From: Dyella halodurans
GTDB taxonomy: Bacteria; Pseudomonadota; Gammaproteobacteria; Xanthomonadales; Rhodanobacteraceae
Reading direction: 5' to 3'
DNA length: 64,000 nucleotides
Assembly (NCBI RefSeq): GCF_026283925.1
Contig: NZ_JAPDPF010000001.1
Location: 248,001 to 312,000, forward strand
Below, piece after piece: positions 43,427-51,977 of the stretch; the stretch's first letter is position 1, and every line of letters starts with the position of its first letter. The translations under genes and the position numbers were made by a program. The notes beneath the pieces were generated by a model. That model made no database searches. It worked only from the letters and a program-made list of their open reading frames with translations, and was not told where the DNA came from.

Positions 43427-44563
43427 ATGCCGCGCGGGGTCAAGTTGCACTGCGGGGCAGGGAACCGAAGCACCGGCTTGCTTGTCAGCATCAGTCTCCC
43501 CCTCGCGCAGCCTGAAGGAAGCAGGCAGCGCGGTTTTTCCTATGCAAGACGGAAGGGACTCGTCATCGAGCACACCGAGCAGGTCGAACATCATCGCTGG
43601 ACGTCGCCCGACCCCCTGAAGCGCGGGCTGGCCCCACTCGATGGCCCCACCCGCGCACTGTTGCACCAGTTGCGCTGGCGCAAGGCGCCGCCAAACCGGC
43701 GACGCCAAGGGGTGGCCTTGGGCCTGGTGTTGCTGCTGCATGGCCTGTTCGGGCTGCTTACCTGGCACGAGCTGCGCCTGCACAACCTGTCGGCGGTGGC
43801 TTATCGGCGCGACCACGCCCTGCAGGTTCGCCTGATCCCGCGCCCCGCCATTCGCCCCACCACCGAGCTGGCCCCGCTGGCACTGCCGCCACCGCCGGCC
43901 CCGATCGTCGCCATGCCGCATGAGGTCGTGAAGCCACCTCCGGTACACGAGGCGCCGGCCAAAAGCGCGATGACCGTGAGCATGCCCCCGGCTGCGCCGG
44001 CGCCCGCACCGGCGCCGGCACCCCAGCCTTACGAGGCGTCGCCACAGCCGCCGTTGCCGTCCGCCAGCAGTGCCGCTGCTGCCGAGGCACCTGGCTACGT
44101 GCAGCGGATGCCGCAAGGCGATGCCAAGGTGATGCAGCACGCGAGCCCGATCACCTACAAGCCGACGCGCTTCGAGGAGGGCTTCTCCCACGGCGGCAGC
44201 AGCGTCGACGATGCGTTGCAGCGTGCCGTGGACAGCACGACCGTGAAGAAGACCTTCCACATCGCGCCTGGCGTGCGCATCCACTGTGCGATCTCGTTTG
44301 CTGCGCTGGCGGGTGGTTGCGGCGGCGATCCGCCGCCCCCGCCGTCGTCCAAGAGTGCCGACATGCGCCTCAACATGGCGCCCGCCAGTGCGCTGGCCCC
44401 GAGCACGTCGACGCCGCCCCCGCCGAGCGTGGACGAGTGCATTGCCATCTACCGTGCCGACAAACCTTTGCCGCAGGGCTGCCCCGTCGATACGCCTACG
44501 CGGTCCGTCGATGCCGAGCTGCGTGAACGCGCAGCACACCCGGCGGAGCAGAGCGGCGGATAG
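43427..44563 (+). CDS. TonB-like proline-rich membrane protein with four-cysteine C-terminal domain (paralogue 1)
   Basis: A 378-residue protein from ATG 43427; the true start is uncertain because no ribosome binding site is clear. One membrane segment at about 95-113 contains a histidine (LLLHGLFGLL), followed by ALQVRLIPRP and a long proline/alanine-rich region, the layout of TonB-family proteins. The C-terminal domain is shared with the next gene: TRFEEGF, GSSVDDALQRAVDSTT, TFH, GVRIHC, GCGGDPPPP and PLPQGCPVD, with C287, C298, C338 and C352. It lacks the canonical TonB C-terminal fold. It may be an envelope-spanning or assembly protein. Confidence 0.7.
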   Translation: MPRGVKLHCGAGNRSTGLLVSISLPLAQPEGSRQRGFSYARRKGLVIEHTEQVEHHRWTSPDPLKRGLAPLDGPTRALLHQLRWRKAPPNRRRQGVALGLVLLLHGLFGLLTWHELRLHNLSAVAYRRDHALQVRLIPRPAIRPTTELAPLALPPPPAPIVAMPHEVVKPPPVHEAPAKSAMTVSMPPAAPAPAPAPAPQPYEASPQPPLPSASSAAAAEAPGYVQRMPQGDAKVMQHASPITYKPTRFEEGFSHGGSSVDDALQRAVDSTTVKKTFHIAPGVRIHCAISFAALAGGCGGDPPPPPSSKSADMRLNMAPASALAPSTSTPPPPSVDECIAIYRADKPLPQGCPVDTPTRSVDAELRERAAHPAEQSGG

Positions 44564-44613
44564 CCATTGGCAGGCGATGCGCGGGGGCTTCTCAGATAGC
44601 CCGGGTCGCCGGC

Positions 44614-44619
44614 TACACT
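44614..44619 (+). promoter_or_regulatory. Putative -10 hexamer of a leaderless transcript
   Basis: TACACT ends exactly 6 bases before the ATG at 44626; no Shine-Dalgarno sequence lies between. The -35 is weak (TTCTCA at 44589-44594). Confidence 0.4.
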
Positions 44620-44625
44620 TGCCCC

Positions 44626-46557
44626 ATGGACAGGGAATCCTCCGCCCGGCTGACTGTGTCGCTTCCGTCGCCCAAGTCAGCGGCGGAGGGCGGTGCCGTG
44701 TATCGCCGCCGGCGAGCCGAGCGACCGCGCGATCGCTGGTTGCGCATCCTGGCCCTGGTAGGGGCGCTCGTCGTCCACCTGGTGTTTCTGGTCGGTGTGA
44801 TCCTGGGTCCGGCCTATGAGCAGGAAGAGCCCAACGAAGCATCCACCACGGCGCTGCAAGTCCGGTTGATCGAGAAAAAGCAGGAAGAGCCACCACCGCC
44901 CCCGCCTGTGCGTGGCACGCCACCCAGGCAGGTAGGGCCGATCCATCGCGGAAACGCCGCGAACGCGCCGCGCACGGTGAAGCGCAGCACGCCGGCAACG
45001 CGCACCAACAACGACATCTCGCCGGTACCCGTACCGGCGCTGGAGATACCGGTGATTGCCACGGCCGCGAAGCCGACCGGGCCAAAACCGGAAATCACCG
45101 CCGCGCCGTTGCCGCCGGTCACCGTGCCCAAGCCGGCAGCCACGAAAGAGCTGCAGCCGGTGCCGACGGCGGCCCAGCCGCCGCAGGTTGCGCTGGAGAC
45201 GCCGCCGGTGTCGCTGCCGGTGCCGCCGAAGTTCCAGCCCGAGCCCGTGCGCAAGCCGCAACTGGAAGGCAACGAGCCGGTACCGCCGCCGGCGTCGCTG
45301 GCGATACCCGAGATCCCGCCGCAATCGGCACCCGTGGTGGAGGCGCCCACCGTCGCCATGGAGAAGGCGGCGCCGGCAAATACGCCGCCCAGCGTGGCGG
45401 CCGTGGCACGGCCGGAGCAGCCCGCTGCGCCGCCTGAGCCGGAGACGCAGGCCGTGCCGATACCGGCCCAGCCCGCCCCGACGGTCAACCTGCAACCTGA
45501 GCCCAGTACCGTCACGCCGGTGGTGTCGCGCGAGCGCCCGCAGATCCAGGCGCCCGCCATCCAGGTGGCGGAGCCCGAACTCGAAGCGGTCCCGCTGCCG
45601 CCGAACCCGCAGCCGAGCCTGGAACGACCGCAGGCGCCGCGCCTTGAGACGGCCGCGCCCAAAGCGATCGCGCTGGAGAACACGCCGGCAATCGAACGCC
45701 CGCAGATCTCCACTGAGCAACCCTCCGCCGCACCGAGCCCGGCAAGCGCGGCTCCCGCCTCGACACCCTCGGCAGCGCCATCGCCAAGCGCGGCGGCCGC
45801 CCAGGAAAGCACCGCCAGCAGCGAGAGCAGCAAGTCGGCGGGCCAGCAGGGCGCCAGCAGTGCACCCAACGCCACGCCACAGGGCAGTAGCGCGGGGACG
45901 CCCGGACAGCCCAGCGGCGTGAACCAGTCACCCGCCGTGGCTGGCAAGAACGGATTGAATCTGTCGGTGCCCCCTGGCCAGGGCAATGGCCAGGGACAAG
46001 CAGGGCAGCAAGGTCAGAACGAGTCCGGCGGGCCCACGGGCACCTATGTCCAGCTCAAGCCTCACGGCAATACCGAAATCATGTCGCATGGCACGCCCAA
46101 CATCGGCTACGAGTCGACGCGTTTCGAGAAGGACTGGACGCCGGAGGGTGAGAGCTCGATCGATACGGCGCTGCGCCATGCAGTGGAAAAAACCACCATG
46201 CGGCATACCTTCCACTTGCCGCGTGGCGTGCGCGTCGAGTGCGTGGTGATGCCGTTGTTCCCGATGGCCTTGTTCGGTTGTGGCAATGGCGATCCGCCGC
46301 CGAAGCCGGTGGACGACGTCGTCTACCAACGCATGAAGCTTGCACCGAGCAATCCGCTGGTAACGCCGGCACCGGCAGCCACCCAGGCAGCACCAGTGAT
46401 CGCCACGGCCAAGCTGGACAACAGCGCGCAGTGCGCCGCGGCGCGGGTGGGCGGCGGGCCGCTGCCGCCAGGGTGCGAAGTGGATCCACCTGCGGTGAAT
46501 CCGGCGCCGGCGCGGGCGGGCAGTACCTGGGTGCCCGCGAGTGATCAGTTTCACTGA
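44626..46557 (+). CDS. TonB-like proline-rich membrane protein with four-cysteine C-terminal domain (paralogue 2)
   Basis: A 643-residue protein with a basic cytoplasmic start, one membrane segment at about 40-60 with a histidine (LVVHLVFLVGVI), then LQVRLIEKKQEE and PPPPPP. A region of about 330 residues is rich in P, A, E and V, followed by Ser/Gly/Gln-rich sequence. The C-terminal domain matches paralogue 1: TRFEKDW, ESSIDTALRHAVEKTT, TFHLPRGVRVEC, FGCGNGDPPP and PLPPGCEVD, with C539, C552, C603 and C617. The two genes are adjacent (62 bp) and same-strand, so they probably arose by duplication. The last 7 bp overlap the convergent gene at 46551. Confidence 0.75.
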   Translation: MDRESSARLTVSLPSPKSAAEGGAVYRRRRAERPRDRWLRILALVGALVVHLVFLVGVILGPAYEQEEPNEASTTALQVRLIEKKQEEPPPPPPVRGTPPRQVGPIHRGNAANAPRTVKRSTPATRTNNDISPVPVPALEIPVIATAAKPTGPKPEITAAPLPPVTVPKPAATKELQPVPTAAQPPQVALETPPVSLPVPPKFQPEPVRKPQLEGNEPVPPPASLAIPEIPPQSAPVVEAPTVAMEKAAPANTPPSVAAVARPEQPAAPPEPETQAVPIPAQPAPTVNLQPEPSTVTPVVSRERPQIQAPAIQVAEPELEAVPLPPNPQPSLERPQAPRLETAAPKAIALENTPAIERPQISTEQPSAAPSPASAAPASTPSAAPSPSAAAAQESTASSESSKSAGQQGASSAPNATPQGSSAGTPGQPSGVNQSPAVAGKNGLNLSVPPGQGNGQGQAGQQGQNESGGPTGTYVQLKPHGNTEIMSHGTPNIGYESTRFEKDWTPEGESSIDTALRHAVEKTTMRHTFHLPRGVRVECVVMPLFPMALFGCGNGDPPPKPVDDVVYQRMKLAPSNPLVTPAPAATQAAPVIATAKLDNSAQCAAARVGGGPLPPGCEVDPPAVNPAPARAGSTWVPASDQFH

Positions 46558-46892
46558 GGCGATGGCGGTTGGTTGGCGGGATTCAGGTGCATCACGTTGT
46601 TGTTCATCGTCACCGCGAGGTACGACCAAATGGCGAGGTCATTTAGCCACCGCCTCTCGTGCTTCTCTGCGAAGGCCGCAGGGGCATGGCGATTGCAGAG
46701 CTGGTCGACTTGCTTCGATGTGATCTCCGCCCGCCCCCATGCGACGATCGAGCGCCGCCGGGATGACGCAGCGAAACGCTGCGCAAAAGCGTCGGCAAGC
46801 CTAACAATGGCCATCCAAATCAGCTTTACTAACCATCCGCCCATGGCCACTCCGACATCGCACCTATCCATGCCAAGCCCTGCACACTTCAT
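46551..46892 (-). CDS. Small conserved hypothetical membrane-associated protein
   Basis: A 113-residue protein with GAGGA 5 bases before the ATG at 46892. A hydrophobic segment (VAMGGWLVKLIWMAIVRLA) lies at about 14-32, then a soluble, charged part with IVAWGRAEITSKQVDQL and WLNDLAIWSYLAVTMNNN. I do not recognise the family. It is divergent from the ThrE gene (15 bp between starts) and its stop overlaps the end of the second TonB-like gene. Confidence 0.6.
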   Translation of the reverse strand: MKCAGLGMDRCDVGVAMGGWLVKLIWMAIVRLADAFAQRFAASSRRRSIVAWGRAEITSKQVDQLCNRHAPAAFAEKHERRWLNDLAIWSYLAVTMNNNVMHLNPANQPPSPQ

Positions 46893-46907
46893 GCGAATCC
46901 TCGCGCG

Positions 46908-48182
46908 ATGACGCCGTCCGTCGTCGTCACCCCGCTTGCCATGGCGCCCCTGAATACGCGCATTGCCTTCCTGCTGGAGCTGGCGCGCCGTCTTCATCAG
47001 TACGGCACGGCGGCGCCACGCCTCGAGGGGGCCATCGCCGGATCGGCGCAGCGGCTTGGGCTGATTGCCGATGTCTGGTCCAGTCCGACCGCGATCATCA
47101 TCTCGTTTACCGATCTGGCGCAGAGCGAGCAGGATGTGGCCCAGGTCACCCAGGTCATGCGCCTGGCGCCGGGTGACGTGAACCTGGCGCGCCTGTGCGA
47201 TGCCGACGCCATCGCCGACAAGGTGATTGCCGGTGACATGGAGCTACGCGAAGGTTTTCGGCTGCTGCGGGAACTGGGTCGTCCGGATACGCGCCGCGCA
47301 CAGGCCGGCGTGATCGCCAGCTACGGGCTGGCGGCGGCCACCGTGGTGGCCTTGCTGCTGCACAGCTCGTGGGCGGATCTGCTGGCGGCGGCGTCCATCG
47401 GCCTGATTATCGGCGTCATTACCGTGCTGTCGGCGACACGACCTCGCCTGGCGGTGGCGAGCGAGGCGATCAGCGCCATGGTGGCCACCGTCATTGCCAT
47501 CATGGTCAGCCAGTTCGTGGTGCCGCTGGCGATCAAGTCGGTGATCCTGGCTGGCCTGATCGTCCTGATGCCAGGCATGGCGCTCACCACCGCCGTGCGC
47601 GAGATTTCCAGCCAGCACCTGGTGGCCGGTGTGGCGCGCATGGGCGGAGCCATTGCGACGCTGATCAAGCTGACCTTCGGTACCGTGGCAGGCACCCAGC
47701 TGTGCAGCGCGCTCGGTGTGGTGGGACGCGACTATGCCTTGCCGCCACTGCCGCCGTGGACGGATTACCCGGCCCTGTTGATGGGCGCCTTTGCGTTTGC
47801 CATTTCGTTTCGCGCAGCGCGACGCGACTGGCTGGTAGTGATGGCGGCGGTGGTGCTCGGTTATCTGGTGACGCGCTGGGGCGGTGCGTTTGCGGGAAAT
47901 ATCCCCGCGGCGCCGTTTGGCGTATTCCTAGGTGGCCTGACGCTGAGCAGTCTGGCCAACCTGTATGCGCGCTTCGTGCATCGCCCGGGCGCGGTCATAC
48001 GAGAACCCGGGATTATCTTGCTGGTGCCAGGCAGTGTCGGCTACCGCAGCGCGTCCTATTTGCTGGAACGTGACACCAGCCTGGGCATGGATACGACGAT
48101 GTTGTTGATCACCTTGTTGATTGCACTGGTGGCGGGGTTGTTGTTTGGAGATCTCCTGATTGCTCCGCGCCGCTCGCTCTGA
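46908..48182 (+). CDS. ThrE-type threonine/serine exporter family protein
   Basis: A 424-residue inner-membrane protein of the ThrE (DUF1212 plus DUF3815) type. An N-terminal soluble domain of about 125 residues (FLLELARRLHQYGTAAPRLE, SSPTAIIISF) is followed by about ten membrane helices, with GMALTTAVREISSQHLVAGVARMGGA as the recognisable core and a C-terminal half (PPWTDYPALLMGAFAFAISF) completing the two-part exporter in one chain. Family members export threonine and serine. No ribosome binding site is evident. A bidirectional terminator follows at 48199. Confidence 0.85.
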   Translation: MTPSVVVTPLAMAPLNTRIAFLLELARRLHQYGTAAPRLEGAIAGSAQRLGLIADVWSSPTAIIISFTDLAQSEQDVAQVTQVMRLAPGDVNLARLCDADAIADKVIAGDMELREGFRLLRELGRPDTRRAQAGVIASYGLAAATVVALLLHSSWADLLAAASIGLIIGVITVLSATRPRLAVASEAISAMVATVIAIMVSQFVVPLAIKSVILAGLIVLMPGMALTTAVREISSQHLVAGVARMGGAIATLIKLTFGTVAGTQLCSALGVVGRDYALPPLPPWTDYPALLMGAFAFAISFRAARRDWLVVMAAVVLGYLVTRWGGAFAGNIPAAPFGVFLGGLTLSSLANLYARFVHRPGAVIREPGIILLVPGSVGYRSASYLLERDTSLGMDTTMLLITLLIALVAGLLFGDLLIAPRRSL

Positions 48183-48198
48183 ATTGCAGGCGGAATAA

Positions 48199-48225
48199 AA
48201 AACGCCGGCGCAAGGCCGGCGTTTT
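48199..48225. terminator. Bidirectional intrinsic terminator between thrE-like and H-NS-like genes
   Basis: AAAACGCCGGC-gcaag-GCCGGCGTTTT: an 11-bp perfect stem with the A and T runs at its ends, serving the two convergent genes. Confidence 0.9.
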
Positions 48226-48247
48226 CATAATCGGTGAAGTGCGGCAA

Positions 48248-48571
48248 TCAGATCGCCAGGTCCTTTTCCTTCTTGCCAGCCTTCAGCGCGTCATTGAACC
48301 AGCGCGGACGCTTGCCGCGGCCGGACCAGGTCTGCTCCGGATCGGCGGGATTGCGGTATTTTGGCGCCACCGTGCCACCACTGCGACGGGTCTTGGCGCG
48401 GCCGGTGCCGAAGATATCCTCGAATGCGTAGCCCTCGGCCTTGATCAGCGCGTGAATCTTTTCACGCAGCTTGGCGACCTTTTCCTTGCGCAGTTCATTC
48501 TGGCGCAGCTGAGCCTTGCTGATCAGCTCATTGAGCTGATTGTGATTGAGATTCTTGATATCAACTGCCAT
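48248..48571 (-). CDS. H-NS-family nucleoid-associated protein
   Basis: A 107-residue H-NS-like protein. The N-terminal half is a coiled-coil oligomerisation segment (LNELISKAQLRQNELRKEKVAKLREKI) and the C-terminal DNA-binding motif is YRNPADPEQTWSGRGKRPRW, the short form found in Xanthomonadales and Burkholderiales. It silences AT-rich DNA. GGGAG lies 6 bases before the ATG at 48571. The upstream region 48572-48806 is clearly AT-richer than its surroundings and includes a perfect TTGCAATTGCAA palindrome near 48666, possibly an autoregulatory target. Confidence 0.92.
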   Translation of the reverse strand: MAVDIKNLNHNQLNELISKAQLRQNELRKEKVAKLREKIHALIKAEGYAFEDIFGTGRAKTRRSGGTVAPKYRNPADPEQTWSGRGKRPRWFNDALKAGKKEKDLAI

Positions 48572-48806
48572 GAGCAACTCCCGGCGGTGAGTATTGGCGA
48601 TAAATGGGCATCGCCGATATGGGACGATGCGTCTTCGAATGATTTTTGATTCTCCAACATGTGCATTGCAATTGCAAAGCGCGGTCAATCGGCGAAACCA
48701 TTTTTACTGGCCCCATTAGCAATGAATCTGCATTGAATGGAGAAATACATGGATTTCGGGTATTCAAGAAAGTTCACCATGGCCGGTGGCCGACGCTGAC
48801 GTAAAT
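48572..48806. other. AT-rich region upstream of the H-NS-like gene
   Basis: Non-coding stretch with much lower GC than its neighbours. It contains the 12-bp palindrome TTGCAATTGCAA (about 48666-48677) and, on the minus strand, TTGACC as a possible -35. It is a likely promoter and self-binding region for the H-NS-like protein. Confidence 0.4.
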
Positions 48807-48807
48807 A

Positions 48808-48834
48808 AAAACGGCCGCGAATGGCGGCCGTTTT
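48808..48834. terminator. Intrinsic terminator after proS
   Basis: AAAACGGCCGC-gaatg-GCGGCCGTTTT, an 11-bp stem. On the minus strand it ends in TTTTTATTT and lies 23 bp after the proS stop codon. Confidence 0.88.
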
Positions 48835-48856
48835 CATGGATCTTGTAGCGGTTGGC

Positions 48857-50554
48857 TTAGCCCAGCAGGGAGAGCAGCTCGTCCTGCGTAATGGCGCGGC
48901 TTTCCGCGGCATCGCGCGCGCGGTATTCCAGCGTGCCGGCGGCCATGCCGCGTTCGCTGATAACGACGCGATGGGGAATACCGATTAATTCCATGTCGGC
49001 GAACATCGCGCCGGGGCGAAGGCCACGGTCGTCCAGCACGGCTTCAATGCCGCGCTCATTCAGCTGCTTATAAAGCGCATCAGCGGCCTGGGTGATGTCC
49101 GGCGAGTTCTTGGGATTGATCACGCACACGGCAATGCGCCACGGCGCCATGGCTTCGGGCCAGATCATGCCGGCGTCATCGTGGCGCTGCTCGATCGCCG
49201 CGGCGACGATACGGCTGACGCCAATGCCGTAGCAGCCCATGTACATGACTTGGGCCTTGCCGTTTTCGTCCAGCACGGTGGCCCTGAGTGCCTCGGCGTA
49301 CTTCTGGCCGAGCTGGAAGACGTGGCCCACTTCGATGCCGCGCGCGATCCGCAGGTTGCCGTGGCCATCCGGCGAGGCGTCACCTTCGACCACCTTGCGG
49401 ATGTCCTCGACGCGCGTGATGCGCGCATCGCGGTCCCAGTTGGCGCCGGTGTAATGGGTGCCATCCTGATTGCCGCCGCAGACGAAATCGGCGAGCACGG
49501 CGGCGCTGCGATCGACGATGACCGGCACCGAGGCGGGCAGGCCGACGGGGCCGAGGAAGCCAGGGCGGGTGCCGGTCAGTGCAAGGATCTCTTCCTCGCT
49601 GGCCAGTTCCGACGCACCCGGCAGTTCGGCCAGGTTGCCGGCCTTAACTTCGTTGACCTCATGGTCGCCACGCACGCACAGTGCGACCAGCCCTTCGCCG
49701 CCGCGCACCAGGATGGTCTTCACGCACTGCTGCGGCGAAACCTTGAGGAACGCAGCCACTTCGTCGATGGTTTTCTGCGTGGGCGTGTCCACGCGCTGCA
49801 GGGCGGCCGTCGGGGCGGGGCGCTCGATGGCCGGCGCCAGCGCCTCGGCCTTTTCGATATTGGCCGCGTAGTCGGAGCCGTCGGAAAACGCGATGGCGTC
49901 TTCGCCCGAGTCGGCCAGGACCTGGAACTCATGGCTGGCGTTGCCGCCGATGGCGCCGGTGTCGGCCTGCACGGCGCGGAACTTCAGGCCCAGGCGGGTG
50001 AAGATGCGCGAGTAGGCCTGGTACATCACGTCGTAGGTTTCGGCCAGCGAATCAGGCGTGAGATGGAAGGAGTAGGCGTCCTTCATCAGGAACTCGCGCG
50101 CGCGCATCACGCCGAAGCGCGGACGGATCTCGTCGCGGAACTTGGTCTGGATCTGATAGAAGTTGAGCGGCAGCTGCTTGTAGCTTTTCAGCTCGTTGCG
50201 CGCGAAGTCGGTGATGACTTCCTCGTGCGTGGGGCCGTAGCAGAACTCCTGCTCCTTGCGATCCTTGATCTTCAGCAACTGGCCGCCGAATTTCTCCCAG
50301 CGGCCGGTTTCTTCCCACAGCTCCCTGGGCTGCACGGAAGGCATCAGCATCTCGATGGCGCCGGCGCGGTTCATTTCCTCGCGCACGACCTGTTCCACCT
50401 TGCGCAGTACGCGCAGGCCCAGCGGCGACCAGGTGTACAGGCCGGAGGCGAGCTTGCGGATCATGCCGGCACGCAGCATCAGCCGGTGGCTGGCGATTTC
50501 GGCGTCGGCGGGGACTTCCTTGACGGTGGCCAAGTGGAACTGGCTAAGGCGCAT
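48857..50554 (-). CDS. proS: Prolyl-tRNA synthetase (bacterial type with editing domain)
   Basis: A 565-residue class II synthetase that charges tRNA-Pro. Motif 1 region [24 protein letters not shown], motif 2 region [26 protein letters not shown] and motif 3 region [13 protein letters not shown] are present. The YbaK-like editing insertion lies at about 230-390 ([21 protein letters not shown]). Length matches the E. coli-type enzyme. The start is ATG at 50554. A perfect TATAAT at 50586-50591 on the minus strand gives a leader of about 25 bases. Confidence 0.97.
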   Translation of the reverse strand: MRLSQFHLATVKEVPADAEIASHRLMLRAGMIRKLASGLYTWSPLGLRVLRKVEQVVREEMNRAGAIEMLMPSVQPRELWEETGRWEKFGGQLLKIKDRKEQEFCYGPTHEEVITDFARNELKSYKQLPLNFYQIQTKFRDEIRPRFGVMRAREFLMKDAYSFHLTPDSLAETYDVMYQAYSRIFTRLGLKFRAVQADTGAIGGNASHEFQVLADSGEDAIAFSDGSDYAANIEKAEALAPAIERPAPTAALQRVDTPTQKTIDEVAAFLKVSPQQCVKTILVRGGEGLVALCVRGDHEVNEVKAGNLAELPGASELASEEEILALTGTRPGFLGPVGLPASVPVIVDRSAAVLADFVCGGNQDGTHYTGANWDRDARITRVEDIRKVVEGDASPDGHGNLRIARGIEVGHVFQLGQKYAEALRATVLDENGKAQVMYMGCYGIGVSRIVAAAIEQRHDDAGMIWPEAMAPWRIAVCVINPKNSPDITQAADALYKQLNERGIEAVLDDRGLRPGAMFADMELIGIPHRVVISERGMAAGTLEYRARDAAESRAITQDELLSLLG

Positions 50555-50585
50555 GCGAGCGGATCCGGCGGGTTAAAAGAGGCCG

Positions 50586-50591
50586 ATTATA
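50586..50591 (-). promoter_or_regulatory. Putative -10 box of proS
   Basis: TATAAT on the minus strand, about 32 bp upstream of the proS ATG. No good -35 sequence is visible at 16-18 bp. Confidence 0.5.
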
Positions 50592-50672
50592 GCGATCCGC
50601 GATGCCGACTCAGCGGATTCGGGCCACTCGAATGGTGTCGAGGGCCCGAATTTCCGGGAATCGTTGGCTGGC

Positions 50673-51098
50673 TCAGCCGCCCGAGCAGTACTGCTGGTAC
50701 TGGGCCTCGGAACTGGCTTGCTGCTGTTTGCGCTGGTCGGCGCTCATCACCTTCTGCTGGCCGCCCTCGTCCATGACCACGGGGGCGCTGCCCTTGAGGG
50801 TCTCAAGGTTGCTTTTCAGCGAGGTGCACAGCTTGGCCCGGTTCTCCGGGGTATCGGCTACGGGCTGGGTCGAAGGCTTCGCGCTCGATTCACCCTCACC
50901 CTCCGGGTTGGCCTTAGGCGCGGGCTGAGCCAACGGTTCCACCGTACCCGTGGTGGTGACCTTCTTGTAGTTGGTGCCCTGCGGCGGGGGAGCGTCGGAG
51001 TAATGCACGGTGCCGCTGGCGTCCGTCCACTTATAGGCCTGGGCGGCAACCAGGGGCGCAACGAGCAGTAACGCGGCGGCGATCAGCAGGCGGCGCAT
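50673..51098 (-). CDS. DUF4124-domain exported protein
   Basis: A 141-residue protein with a signal peptide (MRRLLIAAALLLVAPLVAAQ) and the DUF4124 opening AYKWTDASGTVHYSDAPPPQG directly after it. A proline/glutamate-rich linker leads to a helical C-terminus with two cysteines (AKLCTSLKSN, YQQYCSGG). DUF4124 proteins are envelope proteins of unknown function. TTGGAG lies 6 bases before the ATG at 51098. It is divergent from pssA. Confidence 0.85.
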   Translation of the reverse strand: MRRLLIAAALLLVAPLVAAQAYKWTDASGTVHYSDAPPPQGTNYKKVTTTGTVEPLAQPAPKANPEGEGESSAKPSTQPVADTPENRAKLCTSLKSNLETLKGSAPVVMDEGGQQKVMSADQRKQQQASSEAQYQQYCSGG

Positions 51099-51204
51099 CG
51101 GGTTCTCCAAGGCTTTGGACAAGGTGCACAAGTTAACAACCCCCTTCGACCGGACTCAAGCGGCGGATGGTTTACACTGCGCGCATTCCGTCACGGATTG
51201 ATTC

Positions 51205-51975
51205 ATGAGCGACAGTACGCCAGTCCGCCCCCCGCGTCATAGGGGCATTTACCTGCTGCCGAACCTGTTCACCACTGGCGCCATGTTCGCCGGCTTCTAC
51301 GCGATCGTCGTAAGCATCGGTGGCGACTTCAGCTCGGCCGCCATTGCCGTGTTCGTGGCCGCATTGCTGGACGGCATGGACGGCCGGGTGGCCCGCCTGA
51401 CCGGCACGCAGACCGAGTTCGGCGTGCAATACGACTCGCTGTCCGATCTGGTCAGCTTCGGCTTGGCGCCGGCCCTGGTCATGTACACGTGGTCGCTGTC
51501 CACGCTGAGGGACTTCGGTCCGACCTGGGGCAAGATCGGTTGGGCCGCCGCCTTCATCTACGCCGCTTGCGCCGCCTTGCGCCTGGCTCGCTTCAATACC
51601 CAGGTGGCGGTGATCGACAAGCGCTATTTCCAGGGCCTGGCCAGTCCGGCTGCGGCTGCGGTGTGCATGTCCTTTGTCTGGAGCATGGACAAGTTCGGCA
51701 TCCTCGGCGAAGAGGTGTGTTTCGTCACCATGGTGATGGCCGTGGTGGTCGGCCTGCTGATGGTGAGCCGCTTCCGCTACTACAGCTTCAAGTCGCTGCC
51801 GATGGGCGATCGCGTGCCGTTCCTGTGGATCATCATCGGCGTGCTGATCCTGGTGCCGTTCTTCGTGGATCCGCCGCGGGTGCTGTTCGTGGTGTTCACG
51901 CTGTACCTGCTGTCCGGGCCGGTCATGACCCTGTGGGGTCGGGCGACCCGCCGCCGGCGTCGCGGGGCGGCTTGA
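51205..51975 (+). CDS. pssA: CDP-diacylglycerol--serine O-phosphatidyltransferase
   Basis: A 256-residue inner-membrane enzyme that makes phosphatidylserine from CDP-diacylglycerol and serine, the precursor of phosphatidylethanolamine. The CDP-alcohol phosphotransferase motif D59-G-x2-A-R-x8-G-x3-D77-x3-D81 is intact. About seven membrane segments are predicted. It is the membrane-embedded type II (Bacillus-like) enzyme, not the E. coli PssA phospholipase D type. It starts a tight operon with the psi-like and rimI genes. A TACACT at 51173-51178 may be its -10. Confidence 0.92.
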   Translation: MSDSTPVRPPRHRGIYLLPNLFTTGAMFAGFYAIVVSIGGDFSSAAIAVFVAALLDGMDGRVARLTGTQTEFGVQYDSLSDLVSFGLAPALVMYTWSLSTLRDFGPTWGKIGWAAAFIYAACAALRLARFNTQVAVIDKRYFQGLASPAAAAVCMSFVWSMDKFGILGEEVCFVTMVMAVVVGLLMVSRFRYYSFKSLPMGDRVPFLWIIIGVLILVPFFVDPPRVLFVVFTLYLLSGPVMTLWGRATRRRRRGAA

Positions 51976-51977
51976 GC

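Noticed and set aside
40989-43619. An 876-codon plus-strand frame
   Set aside because: Antisense to the EF-G-like gene, whose motifs are complete on the minus strand.
43541-43619. Short ATG frame before the first TonB-like gene
   Set aside because: 26 codons, in another frame, no ribosome site; the longer frame continues the protein better.
46573-46911. A 112-codon plus-strand frame
   Set aside because: Antisense to the minus gene at 46551-46892, which has a ribosome site and a more protein-like composition.
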